DNA from: Saprospiraceae bacterium UBA1994
GTDB lineage: Bacteria > Bacteroidota > Bacteroidia > Chitinophagales > Saprospiraceae
Assembly: GCA_002335865.1 (NCBI GenBank)
Contig: DDCY01000012.1
Coordinates: 62,001-126,000 of the forward strand
Length of the DNA stretch: 64,000 nt
Direction: 5' to 3'
The position numbers were made by a program, and so were the translations under genes. This document shows positions 1 to 8,799 of this stretch, piece after piece. The notes under the pieces are model-generated. The model searched no databases. It was not told the origin of the DNA and saw only the letters and a program-made list of their open reading frames with translations. How positions within the stretch are numbered: position 1 is the first letter of the stretch; each line of letters opens with the position of its first letter.

Positions 1-380
1 AGAGCAAATTTTGTTAATCTAGCTTCTATATATCTGGCTGCTGCCGCACTATCTCCAGTACGAATATCACCCCAGTTTCCTTGGCAGTCTATCAGAAGAT
101 CTTTTTGACCTAAATTGACTAATGCCGCACCTATGGCCGAGTCACCATGTGGGTGATATTGCATTGTCTGACCTATGATATTCGCAACTTTATGGAATCT
201 ACCATCATCGATCTGCTTCATAGAGTGTAATATTCTACGTTGCACAGGCTTCAGTCCATCATCAATATCCGGTACTGCACGCTCTAGAATTACATAAGAG
301 GCATAGTCCAAGAAATATTCCTTGTACATACCTTTGAGGGTGATCACTTTATCTTCTTCTTCTTTATTATTCTCAGCCAT
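1..380 (-). CDS. parC: DNA topoisomerase IV subunit A, N-terminal part (runs off the window)
   Basis: The first 126 residues of a type IIA topoisomerase A subunit, starting at ATG 380 and running off the left edge. With ParE it decatenates and relaxes chromosomal DNA in the cytoplasm. The reading contains YKEYFLDYASYVILERAVPD, GLKPVQRR and HPHGDS, then the active-site segment with the catalytic tyrosine (Y117 in AAARYIEARL). The YKEYFLDYASYVILERA start and the HKVANIIGQTMQYHPHGD stretch resemble Bacteroidota ParC more than GyrA, which typically begins with an IDYSMSVIVSRALPD-type segment. In the quinolone-resistance region the serine is present (S81), but the residue four positions on is alanine rather than the acidic residue of E. 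coli ParC. A TATCTTTG promoter element lies 20 bp upstream of the start. Confidence 0.93.
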   Translation of the reverse strand, partial: MAENNKEEEDKVITLKGMYKEYFLDYASYVILERAVPDIDDGLKPVQRRILHSMKQIDDGRFHKVANIIGQTMQYHPHGDSAIGAALVNLGQKDLLIDCQGNWGDIRTGDSAAAARYIEARLTKFA

Positions 381-698
381 AGTATATTATTACAATTGAC
401 AAAGATATATTATTGAATTACCAATAGTGTATTAGTTTGGTGGTTAATTGGTTAAGAGCGGAGATTATTGAGTTTACATATACTGTCTACTGTTATGTAT
501 CCTTTGGAGGGATTATTGGGAGAAATACTTCTAACTCAGATATACGCTTTGAATCAATTGATTGAACTTGACACTGTAAAGAAGCCCATGTTTGCTTTCA
601 AAGCCACATTATACTCATTTTACATGTTTGTATTAAGTGCTTATGATATTTATCGCGGCAAAGTCAACGTTTTTTTCTCTGAAAAAAGCCACGCTTGA
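381..698. other. Intergenic region between parC and the SPOR gene
   Basis: This stretch of about 318 bp lies downstream of the SPOR gene and upstream of parC, both on the minus strand. It holds the parC promoter element and, at its left-to-right end, an inverted repeat next to the SPOR stop codon. A TTG-started plus-strand frame of 76 codons (468-698) runs through it. It has no recognisable domain, no start signal, and ends inside the inverted repeat, so it is not called as a gene. No relic of a known family was found on either strand. Confidence 0.5.
400..407 (-). promoter_or_regulatory. Promoter -7 element (TATCTTTG) of parC
   Basis: On the minus strand this reads TATCTTTG, matching the Bacteroidota -7 consensus TAnnTTTG. 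It sits 20 bp before the parC start codon, which would give a short leader. No convincing -33 TTTG was found at the usual spacing. The same octamer recurs before several other genes in the window. Confidence 0.5.
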
Positions 699-700
699 CT
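662..700 (-). terminator. Terminator-like inverted repeat after the SPOR gene
   Basis: Outer arms AGTCAA (662-667) and TTGACT (695-700) flank an inner T7/A6 pairing. On the minus strand the sequence just past the SPOR stop reads AGCGTGGCTTTTTT. The same AGCGTGGCTTTTT follows the icmF stop codon near 20.7 kb, so this looks like a local terminator type. The stem has an internal bulge, so strength is uncertain. Confidence 0.4.
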
Positions 701-1310
701 AGAACTGCTGCGCATGAACATAGCAATCCACACCACTACGCTTTAGTTCATTTGATATTTTAAGGGCGGCTTCATATGTTGAGTACCTTGAGGCCACAAC
801 TGAGTGATACTGCGAAAGATCAAATACTACTAATTCAGAATTTTCATATCCAAGTTTAGATAATCTATTTTTCATATCTAATGCGTTATCTTTTATCAAG
901 AAACTACCGGCAATTACCATGTACTTTCCATTAGAGTTAACTTTAGAAATCCTGGTATTGTTACTTTTTGTTGGTTTAGTTTGGGTAGTTGTAGTGATTG
1001 GTTTAGCAGGTTTTGATTCCTGTTGGTTCAATTTTTCTTTTACTACTATATCTATTTCTGTGTATTCGATTTTATCCTCGGATTCAGTCGTAATCACTGA
1101 TGGATCGTCAGTTACCTCATCTGCAGACTCATCTTCAAAGAAGTCGTCCTCATCGTATATTTCTTCCGTAGTATCATCTGTGTTAGAAGTAGTTGTGCTT
1201 GGAGCATTCGTTCCGTTATCTGATCCACAAGATTTCACTATGGTATTGATCCATAGGAATAAGAAAAAGAGCACAACGGCATATATTAGTATTTTGAGTA
1301 GTCTGCTCAT
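699..1310 (-). CDS. SPOR-domain membrane protein
   Basis: A 203-residue protein with one N-terminal membrane segment (about residues 7-25), a long acidic and threonine-rich linker (about 35-125), and a C-terminal SPOR domain (about 128-203) opening with YMVIAGSFLIKDNA. SPOR domains bind glycan strands of peptidoglycan stripped of stem peptides and usually mark division or envelope proteins. The topology fits an inner-membrane anchor with the SPOR domain in the periplasm. The linker is rich in D, E, T and S, giving strong codon bias and an open antisense frame (919-1398) that is not a gene. A TATCTTTG promoter element lies about 68 bp upstream. The SPOR assignment rests on the pattern GSF...NA...L...G and on domain position; the exact cellular role is unknown. 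Confidence 0.85.
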   Translation of the reverse strand: MSRLLKILIYAVVLFFLFLWINTIVKSCGSDNGTNAPSTTTSNTDDTTEEIYDEDDFFEDESADEVTDDPSVITTESEDKIEYTEIDIVVKEKLNQQESKPAKPITTTTQTKPTKSNNTRISKVNSNGKYMVIAGSFLIKDNALDMKNRLSKLGYENSELVVFDLSQYHSVVASRYSTYEAALKISNELKRSGVDCYVHAQQF

Positions 1311-1377
1311 CGATATTGGTAGTTTTCAGGTAATTGATGTTATCAACAGCTCATCGGGGTTAAATAGTTGTAATCTA

Positions 1378-1385
1378 CAAAGATA
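1378..1385 (-). promoter_or_regulatory. Promoter -7 element (TATCTTTG) of the SPOR gene
   Basis: Minus-strand TATCTTTG, an exact TAnnTTTG match, 68 bp upstream of the SPOR start codon. It implies a leader of about 60 nt. The -33 element is not evident. Confidence 0.45.
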
Positions 1386-1458
1386 TAAATATAAATAATA
1401 GGCTATATGTTTTCTTAATAATATTCAATAATCATGAAATAGGCTATGTTTTAGTCAA

Positions 1459-2607
1459 CTATAATTCAGTCCATTTATCAGTACTCTTACCGCTTTTAAT
1501 CACCGCATAGACGAATTTCATGCCTCTCACACCGTCGTCTACATTAGGGTAGTCGATGTATTTATCATGTGGCATTTCGCCTAGCACTCTAGCTTTGATA
1601 CACATAGCTACGTTGCGGTATATATTGGCAAAAGCCTCTAGGTACCCTTCTGGATGTCCGGCGGGTAGTCGAGTGTGATCATTGGTTCGGCTGTATAGGT
1701 TACCTACTCCAGTACGATAGATTTGAGTGGGTTGATCTAGCCATTTTACTGTTAAAGTATTTGGCTCCATCTGTTTCCATATGAGACAACCTTTTTCACC
1801 ATAGACATTGATTTGAAGATTGTTTTCCTCCCCTGCGCTGATTTGACTGGCATATAATACACCTCGTGCTCCATTATTAAATCTCAATAGGACATTACCG
1901 TCGTCATCTAGTCTACGACCTTTAACTATTGTACTTATATCAGCACAGAGCTTAATGATCTGTAGTCCTGTTATGTATTCTGCTAGATTCTCTGCATGAG
2001 TACCTATGTCACCCATAGCTCCTGCGATTCCAGATTTGCTTGGGTCTGTACGCCAGCTAGCTTGCTTCTGATCAGAAGCTTCTAGTAGGGTAGAGAGCCA
2101 ACCTTGCGGATATGCTACTACGACCTTACGTATCTTTCCGATCTCTTGATGGGCAATCATAGCACGTGCCTGCTTAACCATTGGATATCCAGTATAGTTA
2201 TATGTAAGTGCGAAAATTAGTCCGGTTTTTTTTACCAGTTTTTGCAGTTCTTCCGCTTGTTCCATATCGAAGCTTAGTGGTTTATCACAAACGACATGAA
2301 AGCCATATTCTAATGCCATTTTAGCTGGTCCATAGTGCATATGATTAGGAGTGACGATCGCTACAAAATCCATACGCTTACCCTCTGGTAATTCTGCTTC
2401 TCTAGTGATCATTTCCAAGTAATCACCATATACTCTATCCGACGGTAGAAAAAAATCTTGACCTGATGCTTTGGATACTTCTGGTCTACTGCTGAATGCT
2501 CCACATACTAATTCTATCTGTCCATCTAATGCTGCCGCCATACGATGTACACCACCGATAAACGCCCCACGGCCTCCGCCTACCATTCCCATTCTTATTT
2601 TCCTCAT
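1459..2607 (-). CDS. Gfo/Idh/MocA family NAD(P)-dependent oxidoreductase
   Basis: A 382-residue cytoplasmic dehydrogenase of the Gfo/Idh/MocA family. The N-terminal Rossmann fold starts with MGMVGGGRGAFIGGVHR (glycine-rich dinucleotide loop, residues 7-22). The family EKP-type motif appears as CDKPLSF (107-113), whose lysine is catalytic in relatives. The C-terminal half is the usual alpha/beta substrate domain, with a GDIGTHAENLAEY segment carrying the expected D and H. Length is typical. Substrates are usually sugars, inositols or other polyols; nothing in the sequence or neighbours identifies one here. It is flanked by unrelated genes and has 140 bp spacers on each side, so it may be transcribed alone. 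There is no signal peptide. Confidence 0.88.
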   Translation of the reverse strand: MRKIRMGMVGGGRGAFIGGVHRMAAALDGQIELVCGAFSSRPEVSKASGQDFFLPSDRVYGDYLEMITREAELPEGKRMDFVAIVTPNHMHYGPAKMALEYGFHVVCDKPLSFDMEQAEELQKLVKKTGLIFALTYNYTGYPMVKQARAMIAHQEIGKIRKVVVAYPQGWLSTLLEASDQKQASWRTDPSKSGIAGAMGDIGTHAENLAEYITGLQIIKLCADISTIVKGRRLDDDGNVLLRFNNGARGVLYASQISAGEENNLQINVYGEKGCLIWKQMEPNTLTVKWLDQPTQIYRTGVGNLYSRTNDHTRLPAGHPEGYLEAFANIYRNVAMCIKARVLGEMPHDKYIDYPNVDDGVRGMKFVYAVIKSGKSTDKWTEL

Positions 2608-2750
2608 GGTGCTTGAAAGTTAATTTGATGATGAAGATATTAATCTTTTATGAAAGAATTCAAAGAGGCTGCTTACGGATTCATATGACATCTATCTTGA
2701 TAACATCATACTTGAATTAATTATCGATCAATTCACAATCAATAATCTTC

Positions 2751-3584
2751 TTAAAATTCTTTAATAAGTGCTTCCCAAACTTTTTTTAATTGATCGCCAG
2801 ACTCATGAGCCACAGCTATTACTTCTTCTAAGGTAGTCTCTGTAATATGCTCTGGTGGATAACATACATTAGATACAATTGAACAAACCAACGTCTTGAT
2901 CTCAGCATGTTTGGCTACAATGACTTCAGGAACAGTAGACATGCCAACTACATCTGCTCCCATGATATGAAGCATATTGTATTCCGAGGGTGTCTCTAGA
3001 CTCGGTCCTTGTAGACTAGCATATACGCCCTCATGAAATGCTATGTTCACAGCTTTTGCGGCAACTTTGAATTTATCTCTCCATGACCGTGTATAAGCTT
3101 CTTTCATATCTGGAAATCTAATTCCCAGGCGATCATCATTGGGTCCTGTAAGGGGATGGTCTGGCATTAGATTAATGTGATCTTTAATTAGGATAAGTGT
3201 ACCTGCAGAATACTCGGCTTTGAGCCCGCCGGCTACATTTGATATCCATAGATTATCGACACCTAACTCTTTTACTACTCTTACTGGAAATGTTACTTCT
3301 TTGGCAGTATATCCTTCATAGCAATGAAATCTTCCACTCATAACCATAACACTTACGCCATGCCAGTTACCTATCAAGAGATGACCTTCATGTCCTTCTA
3401 CAGTACTCTGCGGAAAGTGCGGTATATCATTGTATGGAATAGTATGTAGGATATCTATGTCACCTTTGATGCCAGACAACCCAGTTCCTAGAGTCAAGGC
3501 AACATTAATTTTTCCATCATAAATATTTTTGATGAATGCCGTGGCTGTCTGTATTTTATTAAAGTATGTGGTTGTATCAATCAT
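2751..3584 (-). CDS. Purine nucleoside phosphorylase (trimeric type)
   Basis: A 277-residue enzyme of the low-molecular-mass, trimeric PNP/MTAP family. It catalyses phosphorolysis of (deoxy)inosine and (deoxy)guanosine to base and (deoxy)ribose 1-phosphate in purine salvage. Visible signatures are the phosphate loop LGTGLSG (about 32-38), GRFHCYEGY (84-92, with the family's active-site H and E), WISNVAGGL, the GMSTVPEVIVAKH segment and the base-binding asparagine context SNVCYP. Length is normal. It is the next gene after mqnC on the same strand with a 220 bp gap. Since the futalosine route releases a purine base, the neighbour is suggestive, but PNP is a general salvage enzyme and the pairing may be chance. 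Confidence 0.93.
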   Translation of the reverse strand: MIDTTTYFNKIQTATAFIKNIYDGKINVALTLGTGLSGIKGDIDILHTIPYNDIPHFPQSTVEGHEGHLLIGNWHGVSVMVMSGRFHCYEGYTAKEVTFPVRVVKELGVDNLWISNVAGGLKAEYSAGTLILIKDHINLMPDHPLTGPNDDRLGIRFPDMKEAYTRSWRDKFKVAAKAVNIAFHEGVYASLQGPSLETPSEYNMLHIMGADVVGMSTVPEVIVAKHAEIKTLVCSIVSNVCYPPEHITETTLEEVIAVAHESGDQLKKVWEALIKEF

Positions 3585-3804
3585 AGAGTAATATTGATTC
3601 TAATGGAATACGATTTTTGGATGATCAACACGGATAGAAAAGAATTTTGATTCGATTAATGTGTACAGACTTTTCTTTTGAATCGAGTAAAGTTATGTGA
3701 ATCGGAGTCCACATGTGTTCTAAATCAGAGGAACTCATGTGTTTGCGAGAGCAATTCATATTACATTACTTCTGCTTACGTTTTCTGTGAAAGCCATCGC
3801 TTGT

Positions 3805-4953
3805 TTAATTCACAATCATCATTTCAGTATCTAATATCTGTTGTTTTACACTTTTAGGAAGATCGCGATAACCATATTGCTGGTTACGTAACTGCGGCCT
3901 GAATCCTGCATCTATGATTGCTTGCTGTATACCATCAGCTGTAAATCTAAAGGCTGCTCCAGCAGCAGATACTACATTTTCCTCGATCATAATAGACCCG
4001 AAGTCATTGGCGCCTGAATGAAGACAAACTTGTGCTACTTTCTTGCCCACAGTAAGCCACGAAGCTTGAATATTCACTACATTAGGAAGCATAATACGAC
4101 TCATGGCTATCATACGTACATATTCATCTCCTGTACAATTGTTTCTGGCTCTTTTTATCTTCTTGAGTATGGTATCCTCATCCATAAATGGCCAAGGAAT
4201 GAAAGCTAAAAATCCTTTAGCGTGATCTGGTTTCTCAGATTGTATCTGACGGATGGCAGCTAAGTGCTCCATACGTTCAAGATTAGTCTCAATGTGCCCA
4301 AACATCATAGTCGCAGATGTTGTAATATCCAACTGATGAGCAGCTCTCATTACGTCTAGCCATTCTTCTCCTCCACACTTACCTTTGGATATCAGCCTTC
4401 GTACTCTATCGTCTAGAATCTCTGCTCCTGCTCCAGGAAGAGAATCAAGCCCTGATTCTTTTAGTGCTTTGAGAACTTCGGTATGTGATAAGCCTTCGAG
4501 TTTAGCTACGTGAGCAATTTCTGGCGGTCCCAGAGCATGTAATTTAAGATTTGGATATAGGCTCTTGAGTTCACTGAATAGGCTACAGTAGTATTCAAGT
4601 CCTAAGTCTGGGTGGTGCCCACCCTGAAGGAGTAGTTGTTCTCCACCATATGCAAAGGTCTCTTCTATTTTTTGCTTGTATGACTCGATATCCGTTATGT
4701 AGCTTTCCTCATGCCCAGGGCGACGAAAGAAATTACAAAACTTACAATTGGCAATGCATACATTGGTCGTATTGCTATTACGGTCGATGATCCAGGTGAC
4801 TGTTTTTTCAGGTACCTTTTGGAACCTTAGCGTATCAGCGATTTGCATGAGTTCTGCTGTACTGGCATTTTCAAATAAGAAAACGCCTTCTTCAGCAGTA
4901 AGCCATTCTAATGCTAATGCTTTGTCTAATAATGAGTCTATTTGCTTTTGCAT
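3805..4953 (-). CDS. mqnC: Cyclic dehypoxanthinyl futalosine synthase (menaquinone, futalosine pathway)
   Basis: A 382-residue radical SAM enzyme. The cluster-binding motif CIANCKFC (C66, C70, C73) has the CxxxCxxC spacing, preceded by VTWIIDRNSNTTNVC and followed by FFRRPGHEESY, as in MqnC. MqnC cyclises dehypoxanthine futalosine in the futalosine route to menaquinone. LLQGGHHPDLGLEYY and the FLAFIPWPF segment are further MqnC-like signatures that separate it from the related MqnE and CofH enzymes. Length is normal for the family. It implies that this organism makes menaquinone by the futalosine pathway, at least in part. The other mqn genes are not adjacent, although a possible aminofutalosine deaminase begins at the right edge of the window. 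Confidence 0.92.
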   Translation of the reverse strand: MQKQIDSLLDKALALEWLTAEEGVFLFENASTAELMQIADTLRFQKVPEKTVTWIIDRNSNTTNVCIANCKFCNFFRRPGHEESYITDIESYKQKIEETFAYGGEQLLLQGGHHPDLGLEYYCSLFSELKSLYPNLKLHALGPPEIAHVAKLEGLSHTEVLKALKESGLDSLPGAGAEILDDRVRRLISKGKCGGEEWLDVMRAAHQLDITTSATMMFGHIETNLERMEHLAAIRQIQSEKPDHAKGFLAFIPWPFMDEDTILKKIKRARNNCTGDEYVRMIAMSRIMLPNVVNIQASWLTVGKKVAQVCLHSGANDFGSIMIEENVVSAAGAAFRFTADGIQQAIIDAGFRPQLRNQQYGYRDLPKSVKQQILDTEMMIVN

Positions 4954-5209
4954 ATATTGGTACTTATAAGTGTAAAAATAACAAGATAATAGGGTGAGAG
5001 TTCTTAATTATGGTACTAATCATCATGAAATCCTTATGCTGAAGCTAAAATAGGATCCGATTTATAACTAAATAGCTTTGAGGTGAAGATTAGGTCTCTG
5101 AACCGTAGGCTCATTATATGAATGCCATAATTTGCCTTCTGTCCGCGCGCGAATACCTTTACAATAGCCACATTATTTCTATCTTGTCATTTAATAATAA
5201 TTTAACCCA

Positions 5210-8200
5210 ATGAATAAGAACTCCTTAATTAGAAAAATCTCTTTTGGTGCGGCTACAGGTATAGGATTTGTGCTGATCGTTGGTCTGATGATAGGCTGCA
5301 AAAGCGATGGTGTTAATACGAATACTACTATTTCTACTGGTCCAATATTCTCACAAGTAAGTGCGGCATCATCAGGTATAGATTTTGTGAATGAGATAAT
5401 AGAGTCACCAGAGCGAAGTATGGGAAACTATGAAAATTTCTTTAGTGGTGCAGGAGTAGCAGTAGGAGACATTAATAATGATGGATTATCCGATATTTTC
5501 TTCACCTCTAATGATGCGAGTAATAGACTTTATCTTAATAAAGGAGGAATGCAGTTTGAAGACATTACTGCAGCGGCAGGACTCTCATCAAATAAATGGT
5601 CTGGTGGATGCTCTATGGTAGATGTCAATAATGATGGTTATCTGGATATCTATGTCAACAATGATGGCCCTACTAATGATGACGAGCTATTATCTAATGA
5701 TCTTTTTATGAACAATGGCAACTTATCGTTCAGCAATAAAGCTAGAGAATTAGGTGTGGCTGATAGTGGTAGATCTGTACAGAGTGTATTTTTTGATGCG
5801 GATAACGACGGTGACTTAGATCTATTTGTTAATAATTATGCATTCATCAATGATGGCGAAGCTCTTTCGGATTGGTATGACCGTATAGAGACTATGGATC
5901 CTGTAAAGTCCAGAAAGATGCATCTAAGATTTTATAAGAATAATGGAGGAAAGTTTGTCGATCAAAGTAAAGAGGTAGGAGTGGATAGAGTGGCATTTGG
6001 ACTAGGTCTCGCCGCAAGAGATTTTAATGATGATGGCTTCTTAGATGTTTATGTGGCAAACGATTTCTTTCTGCCAGATTACTTTTTTATTAATGATGGA
6101 AAAGGAAAATTCACTGAGAAATCTAAAGCGTTGCTAGGTCACACTGCATATTTTGCTATGGGTATGGACGCGGCAGATGTCAATAATGACTTGCTACTTG
6201 ATATGGCAGTAGTTGACATGAGCCCATCCGATCACTTTCGTAATAAGTTGCTTATGGCCTCTATGGATGTTAAGAAGTTTCAATTCCTAAAAGAGACTAT
6301 GGATTTTCAAGATCAATATATGGTCAATGCTTTTCAGATGGGAGTTGGATACGGTGGTTACAGCGAAGTAGGAAATCTGATGGGTGTAAGCCAGACGGAG
6401 TGGAGTTGGGCTGTACTATTAGCAGACTTTGATAATGATGGTTATAAAGATTATTATGTGACTAACGGTATGTATCGTGATACTAAGAATAACGATTGGA
6501 GAATGGAAGTTATGGATATACGAGATAGCTTGGGTGCTGCTTATGGCTCAGAAGATTATTTTAAAAAATTAATTGAATTGAAGCCTGATCCTGTGCTGAA
6601 TTATATTTTCAAAAATGATAAGGGTGAAGGTTTTAAATCAGCGAATGAAGAGTGGGGTATCAATACGAAAAATTTTTCGCATGGTGCAGCATATGCTGAT
6701 TTTGATAATGACGGAGATCTCGATATCATAGTGAATTTACTGATGGATAAAGCAGAGTTGTGGGAAAATAAATCAACACAACAAGGGAAGAATTTTATAA
6801 GATTCGATCTAAGAGATAAAGGTAATACTGCTACAGTACTTAATAGCAAAATTAGTATTTACTATGGTGATCAAAGGCAACGTGTAGATCAATATACTCT
6901 TAGAGGATATAAATCTTCTGTGGAACCTATCTCTCATTTTGGTATAGGGAATACAACTAAGATAGATAGTGTAGTGATCAACTGGATAGGCGGCGGAACA
7001 AGTAAAATAAATAATCCAAAAATCAATACGTTACATACGATAGATAAGTCCAAATCAAAATCACTAAACCGAAAATCTATTCAAGTGACAGATATTTATT
7101 TTGCAGACGTGACTAACAAAATCCCTTCATTTAGTTTTACTCACGAAGAGAATAGTTTTGATGATTTAAAAAAAGAAATATTACTTCCTCATAAGTACTC
7201 TACATTAGGCCCTTGTATTGCTATCGGTGATGCCAACGGTGATGGCGTAGACGACTTTTATTTAGGTGGCGCCAAAGGCCAAGCAGGAAAATTAGTATTT
7301 CAACAAGCTGCAGGATTTGTAGATAGCGAACAAAAAGTAATAGAAGGGGACAAAGGAATGGAAGATTTAGGTGCGAAATTTTTTGATGCTGATAGTGACG
7401 GAGATTTGGATTTATATGTCGCTTCGGGTGGTGGTGGAGATGTTGCTTCTGCAATACTACTTCAAGATAGATTATACATTAATGATGGTGCTGGGCAGTT
7501 TGTAAAATCAGAGAATTTACCAACTATGCCGTCTAGTACCAAAGAAATATTACCGATAGATATGGATAACGATGGAGACTATGATCTCTTAGTCGGTGGC
7601 AGAAATAATCCTGGAGCATATCCAAGTAAAATGCAGTCTTATCTATTGAGAAATGATAATGGAAAATTTACTGATGTAATGACTGATGAGATGCAAGCTG
7701 CACTGCCAGGGATGATCACTGGAATATCTATTGCGGATGTAAACGGCGATAACAAAATAGATTTAATGGTAGTAGGAGAGTGGTCTGCGCCAAAGTTGTT
7801 TACTGGATCAGGGTCTAACTTTAAACCGGTAGATATAAAATCATTTGCTAATCTTTCTGGATGGTGGCAGAGTGTTGTAACAATTGATTTAGATCGTGAT
7901 GGAGACCTGGATTTCATATTGGGTAACATCAGTGAGAATAATAAATTTCATCCTTCAGAATCTAAGCCACTAATAGTATACGCTAATGATTTTGATGAAA
8001 GTGGCACATTAGATATTGTGCTAACCAAGAAGTATAAAGGCATGACTGTACCAGTGCGAGGAAAAGAATGTTCATCAGAGCAGATGCCTTTTATAGACGA
8101 TAAATTTCCTAAGTATGCTGACTTCGCTATTTCTTCAATCGAAGAGATTTTAGGTCAAGAAAATCTAGATAATGCTATTCAACTCATGGTTAATAATTTC

Positions 8201-8575
8201 TCTCATGTAGCATTGATCAATAATGGAAATATGTCATTTACACAAATGAAATTACCGTTCGAATCACAATGGGCACCTATTATGGATATGGTAGTCGATG
8301 ACTTTACAGGTGATAAGATTCCTGATGTATTAGTAGCGGGCAACCTTTGGGATACGGAGCCAGAGACGCCTGCTTACGATGCTGGTAAGGGGCTGTTGCT
8401 CAGGGGTAATGGTGATGGAACATTCACAACTAGTGCGCGCATTGATCAGTCTGGGTTATTGCTCAATAAAAATGTAAAAGCAATAGAACAAATCAATTTG
8501 ATTGGAGGAGGAAAAGGAGTGTTAGTGGCCAATAATAATGATAGGTTACAACTTATTTTACAGATAGAACAATAA
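5210..8575 (+). CDS. Large FG-GAP/VCBS-repeat lipoprotein with ASPIC/UnbV domain
   Basis: An 1121-residue protein of the CRTAC1-like class. The N-terminus is a lipoprotein signal ending in GLMIGC (C30), followed by KSDG; a lysine and acid just after the cysteine resembles the surface-export signal reported for Bacteroidota lipoproteins. Many calcium-binding-like repeats of the type DxNNDGxxDI follow (for example DINNDGLSDIFF, DVNNDGYLDIYV, DADNDGDLDLFV), forming one or two seven-bladed beta-propellers. An ASPIC/UnbV segment lies near residues 565-610 (RGYKSSVEPISHFGIGN), and a second set of repeats fills the C-terminal half. No T9SS sorting domain is visible. These proteins are thought to act in surface adhesion or polymer binding; the substrate is unknown. 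It appears monocistronic, with a 256 bp upstream spacer. Confidence 0.88.
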   Translation: MNKNSLIRKISFGAATGIGFVLIVGLMIGCKSDGVNTNTTISTGPIFSQVSAASSGIDFVNEIIESPERSMGNYENFFSGAGVAVGDINNDGLSDIFFTSNDASNRLYLNKGGMQFEDITAAAGLSSNKWSGGCSMVDVNNDGYLDIYVNNDGPTNDDELLSNDLFMNNGNLSFSNKARELGVADSGRSVQSVFFDADNDGDLDLFVNNYAFINDGEALSDWYDRIETMDPVKSRKMHLRFYKNNGGKFVDQSKEVGVDRVAFGLGLAARDFNDDGFLDVYVANDFFLPDYFFINDGKGKFTEKSKALLGHTAYFAMGMDAADVNNDLLLDMAVVDMSPSDHFRNKLLMASMDVKKFQFLKETMDFQDQYMVNAFQMGVGYGGYSEVGNLMGVSQTEWSWAVLLADFDNDGYKDYYVTNGMYRDTKNNDWRMEVMDIRDSLGAAYGSEDYFKKLIELKPDPVLNYIFKNDKGEGFKSANEEWGINTKNFSHGAAYADFDNDGDLDIIVNLLMDKAELWENKSTQQGKNFIRFDLRDKGNTATVLNSKISIYYGDQRQRVDQYTLRGYKSSVEPISHFGIGNTTKIDSVVINWIGGGTSKINNPKINTLHTIDKSKSKSLNRKSIQVTDIYFADVTNKIPSFSFTHEENSFDDLKKEILLPHKYSTLGPCIAIGDANGDGVDDFYLGGAKGQAGKLVFQQAAGFVDSEQKVIEGDKGMEDLGAKFFDADSDGDLDLYVASGGGGDVASAILLQDRLYINDGAGQFVKSENLPTMPSSTKEILPIDMDNDGDYDLLVGGRNNPGAYPSKMQSYLLRNDNGKFTDVMTDEMQAALPGMITGISIADVNGDNKIDLMVVGEWSAPKLFTGSGSNFKPVDIKSFANLSGWWQSVVTIDLDRDGDLDFILGNISENNKFHPSESKPLIVYANDFDESGTLDIVLTKKYKGMTVPVRGKECSSEQMPFIDDKFPKYADFAISSIEEILGQENLDNAIQLMVNNFSHVALINNGNMSFTQMKLPFESQWAPIMDMVVDDFTGDKIPDVLVAGNLWDTEPETPAYDAGKGLLLRGNGDGTFTTSARIDQSGLLLNKNVKAIEQINLIGGGKGVLVANNNDRLQLILQIEQ

Positions 8576-8799
8576 ATTTATTTCGTGTTAATTTATTTTG
8601 TAACCGTTAAGCGGCAACTGTCATAATATATGTTTGCTGATCGATTTAAGTCTTTGCTATATTCTTGTCATATTCCGTAATAAAGTCACACTTTGTTATA
8701 TTGAATGCATTACATTTACATTTAGAAATTTTTTTTATAGTACTCACTTGCTATATAAGTTTTACTTAATCAATATAACGATCAATAAAAACAAAGAAT

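Noticed and set aside
468..698. 76-codon plus-strand frame from a TTG codon
   Set aside because: No start signal, no known domain, and it runs into the inverted repeat after the SPOR gene.
919..1398. 159-codon plus-strand frame with many serines
   Set aside because: It is the antisense of the acidic linker in the SPOR gene; the open frame comes from that gene's codon bias.
1397..1447. Direct repeat AATAGGCTAT at 1397 and 1438
   Set aside because: Only 10 bp, two copies in AT-rich intergenic DNA; not distinguishable from chance.
2751..3584. The PNP as futalosine hydrolase (MqnB)
   Set aside because: It has the phosphorolytic trimeric PNP motifs (GRFHCYEGY, SNVCYP) and not the features of the nucleosidase-type MqnB.
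3585..3804. GAATCG-like repeats and the palindrome CACATGTG near 3.7 kb
   Set aside because: Short and imperfect, with no relation to a promoter element.
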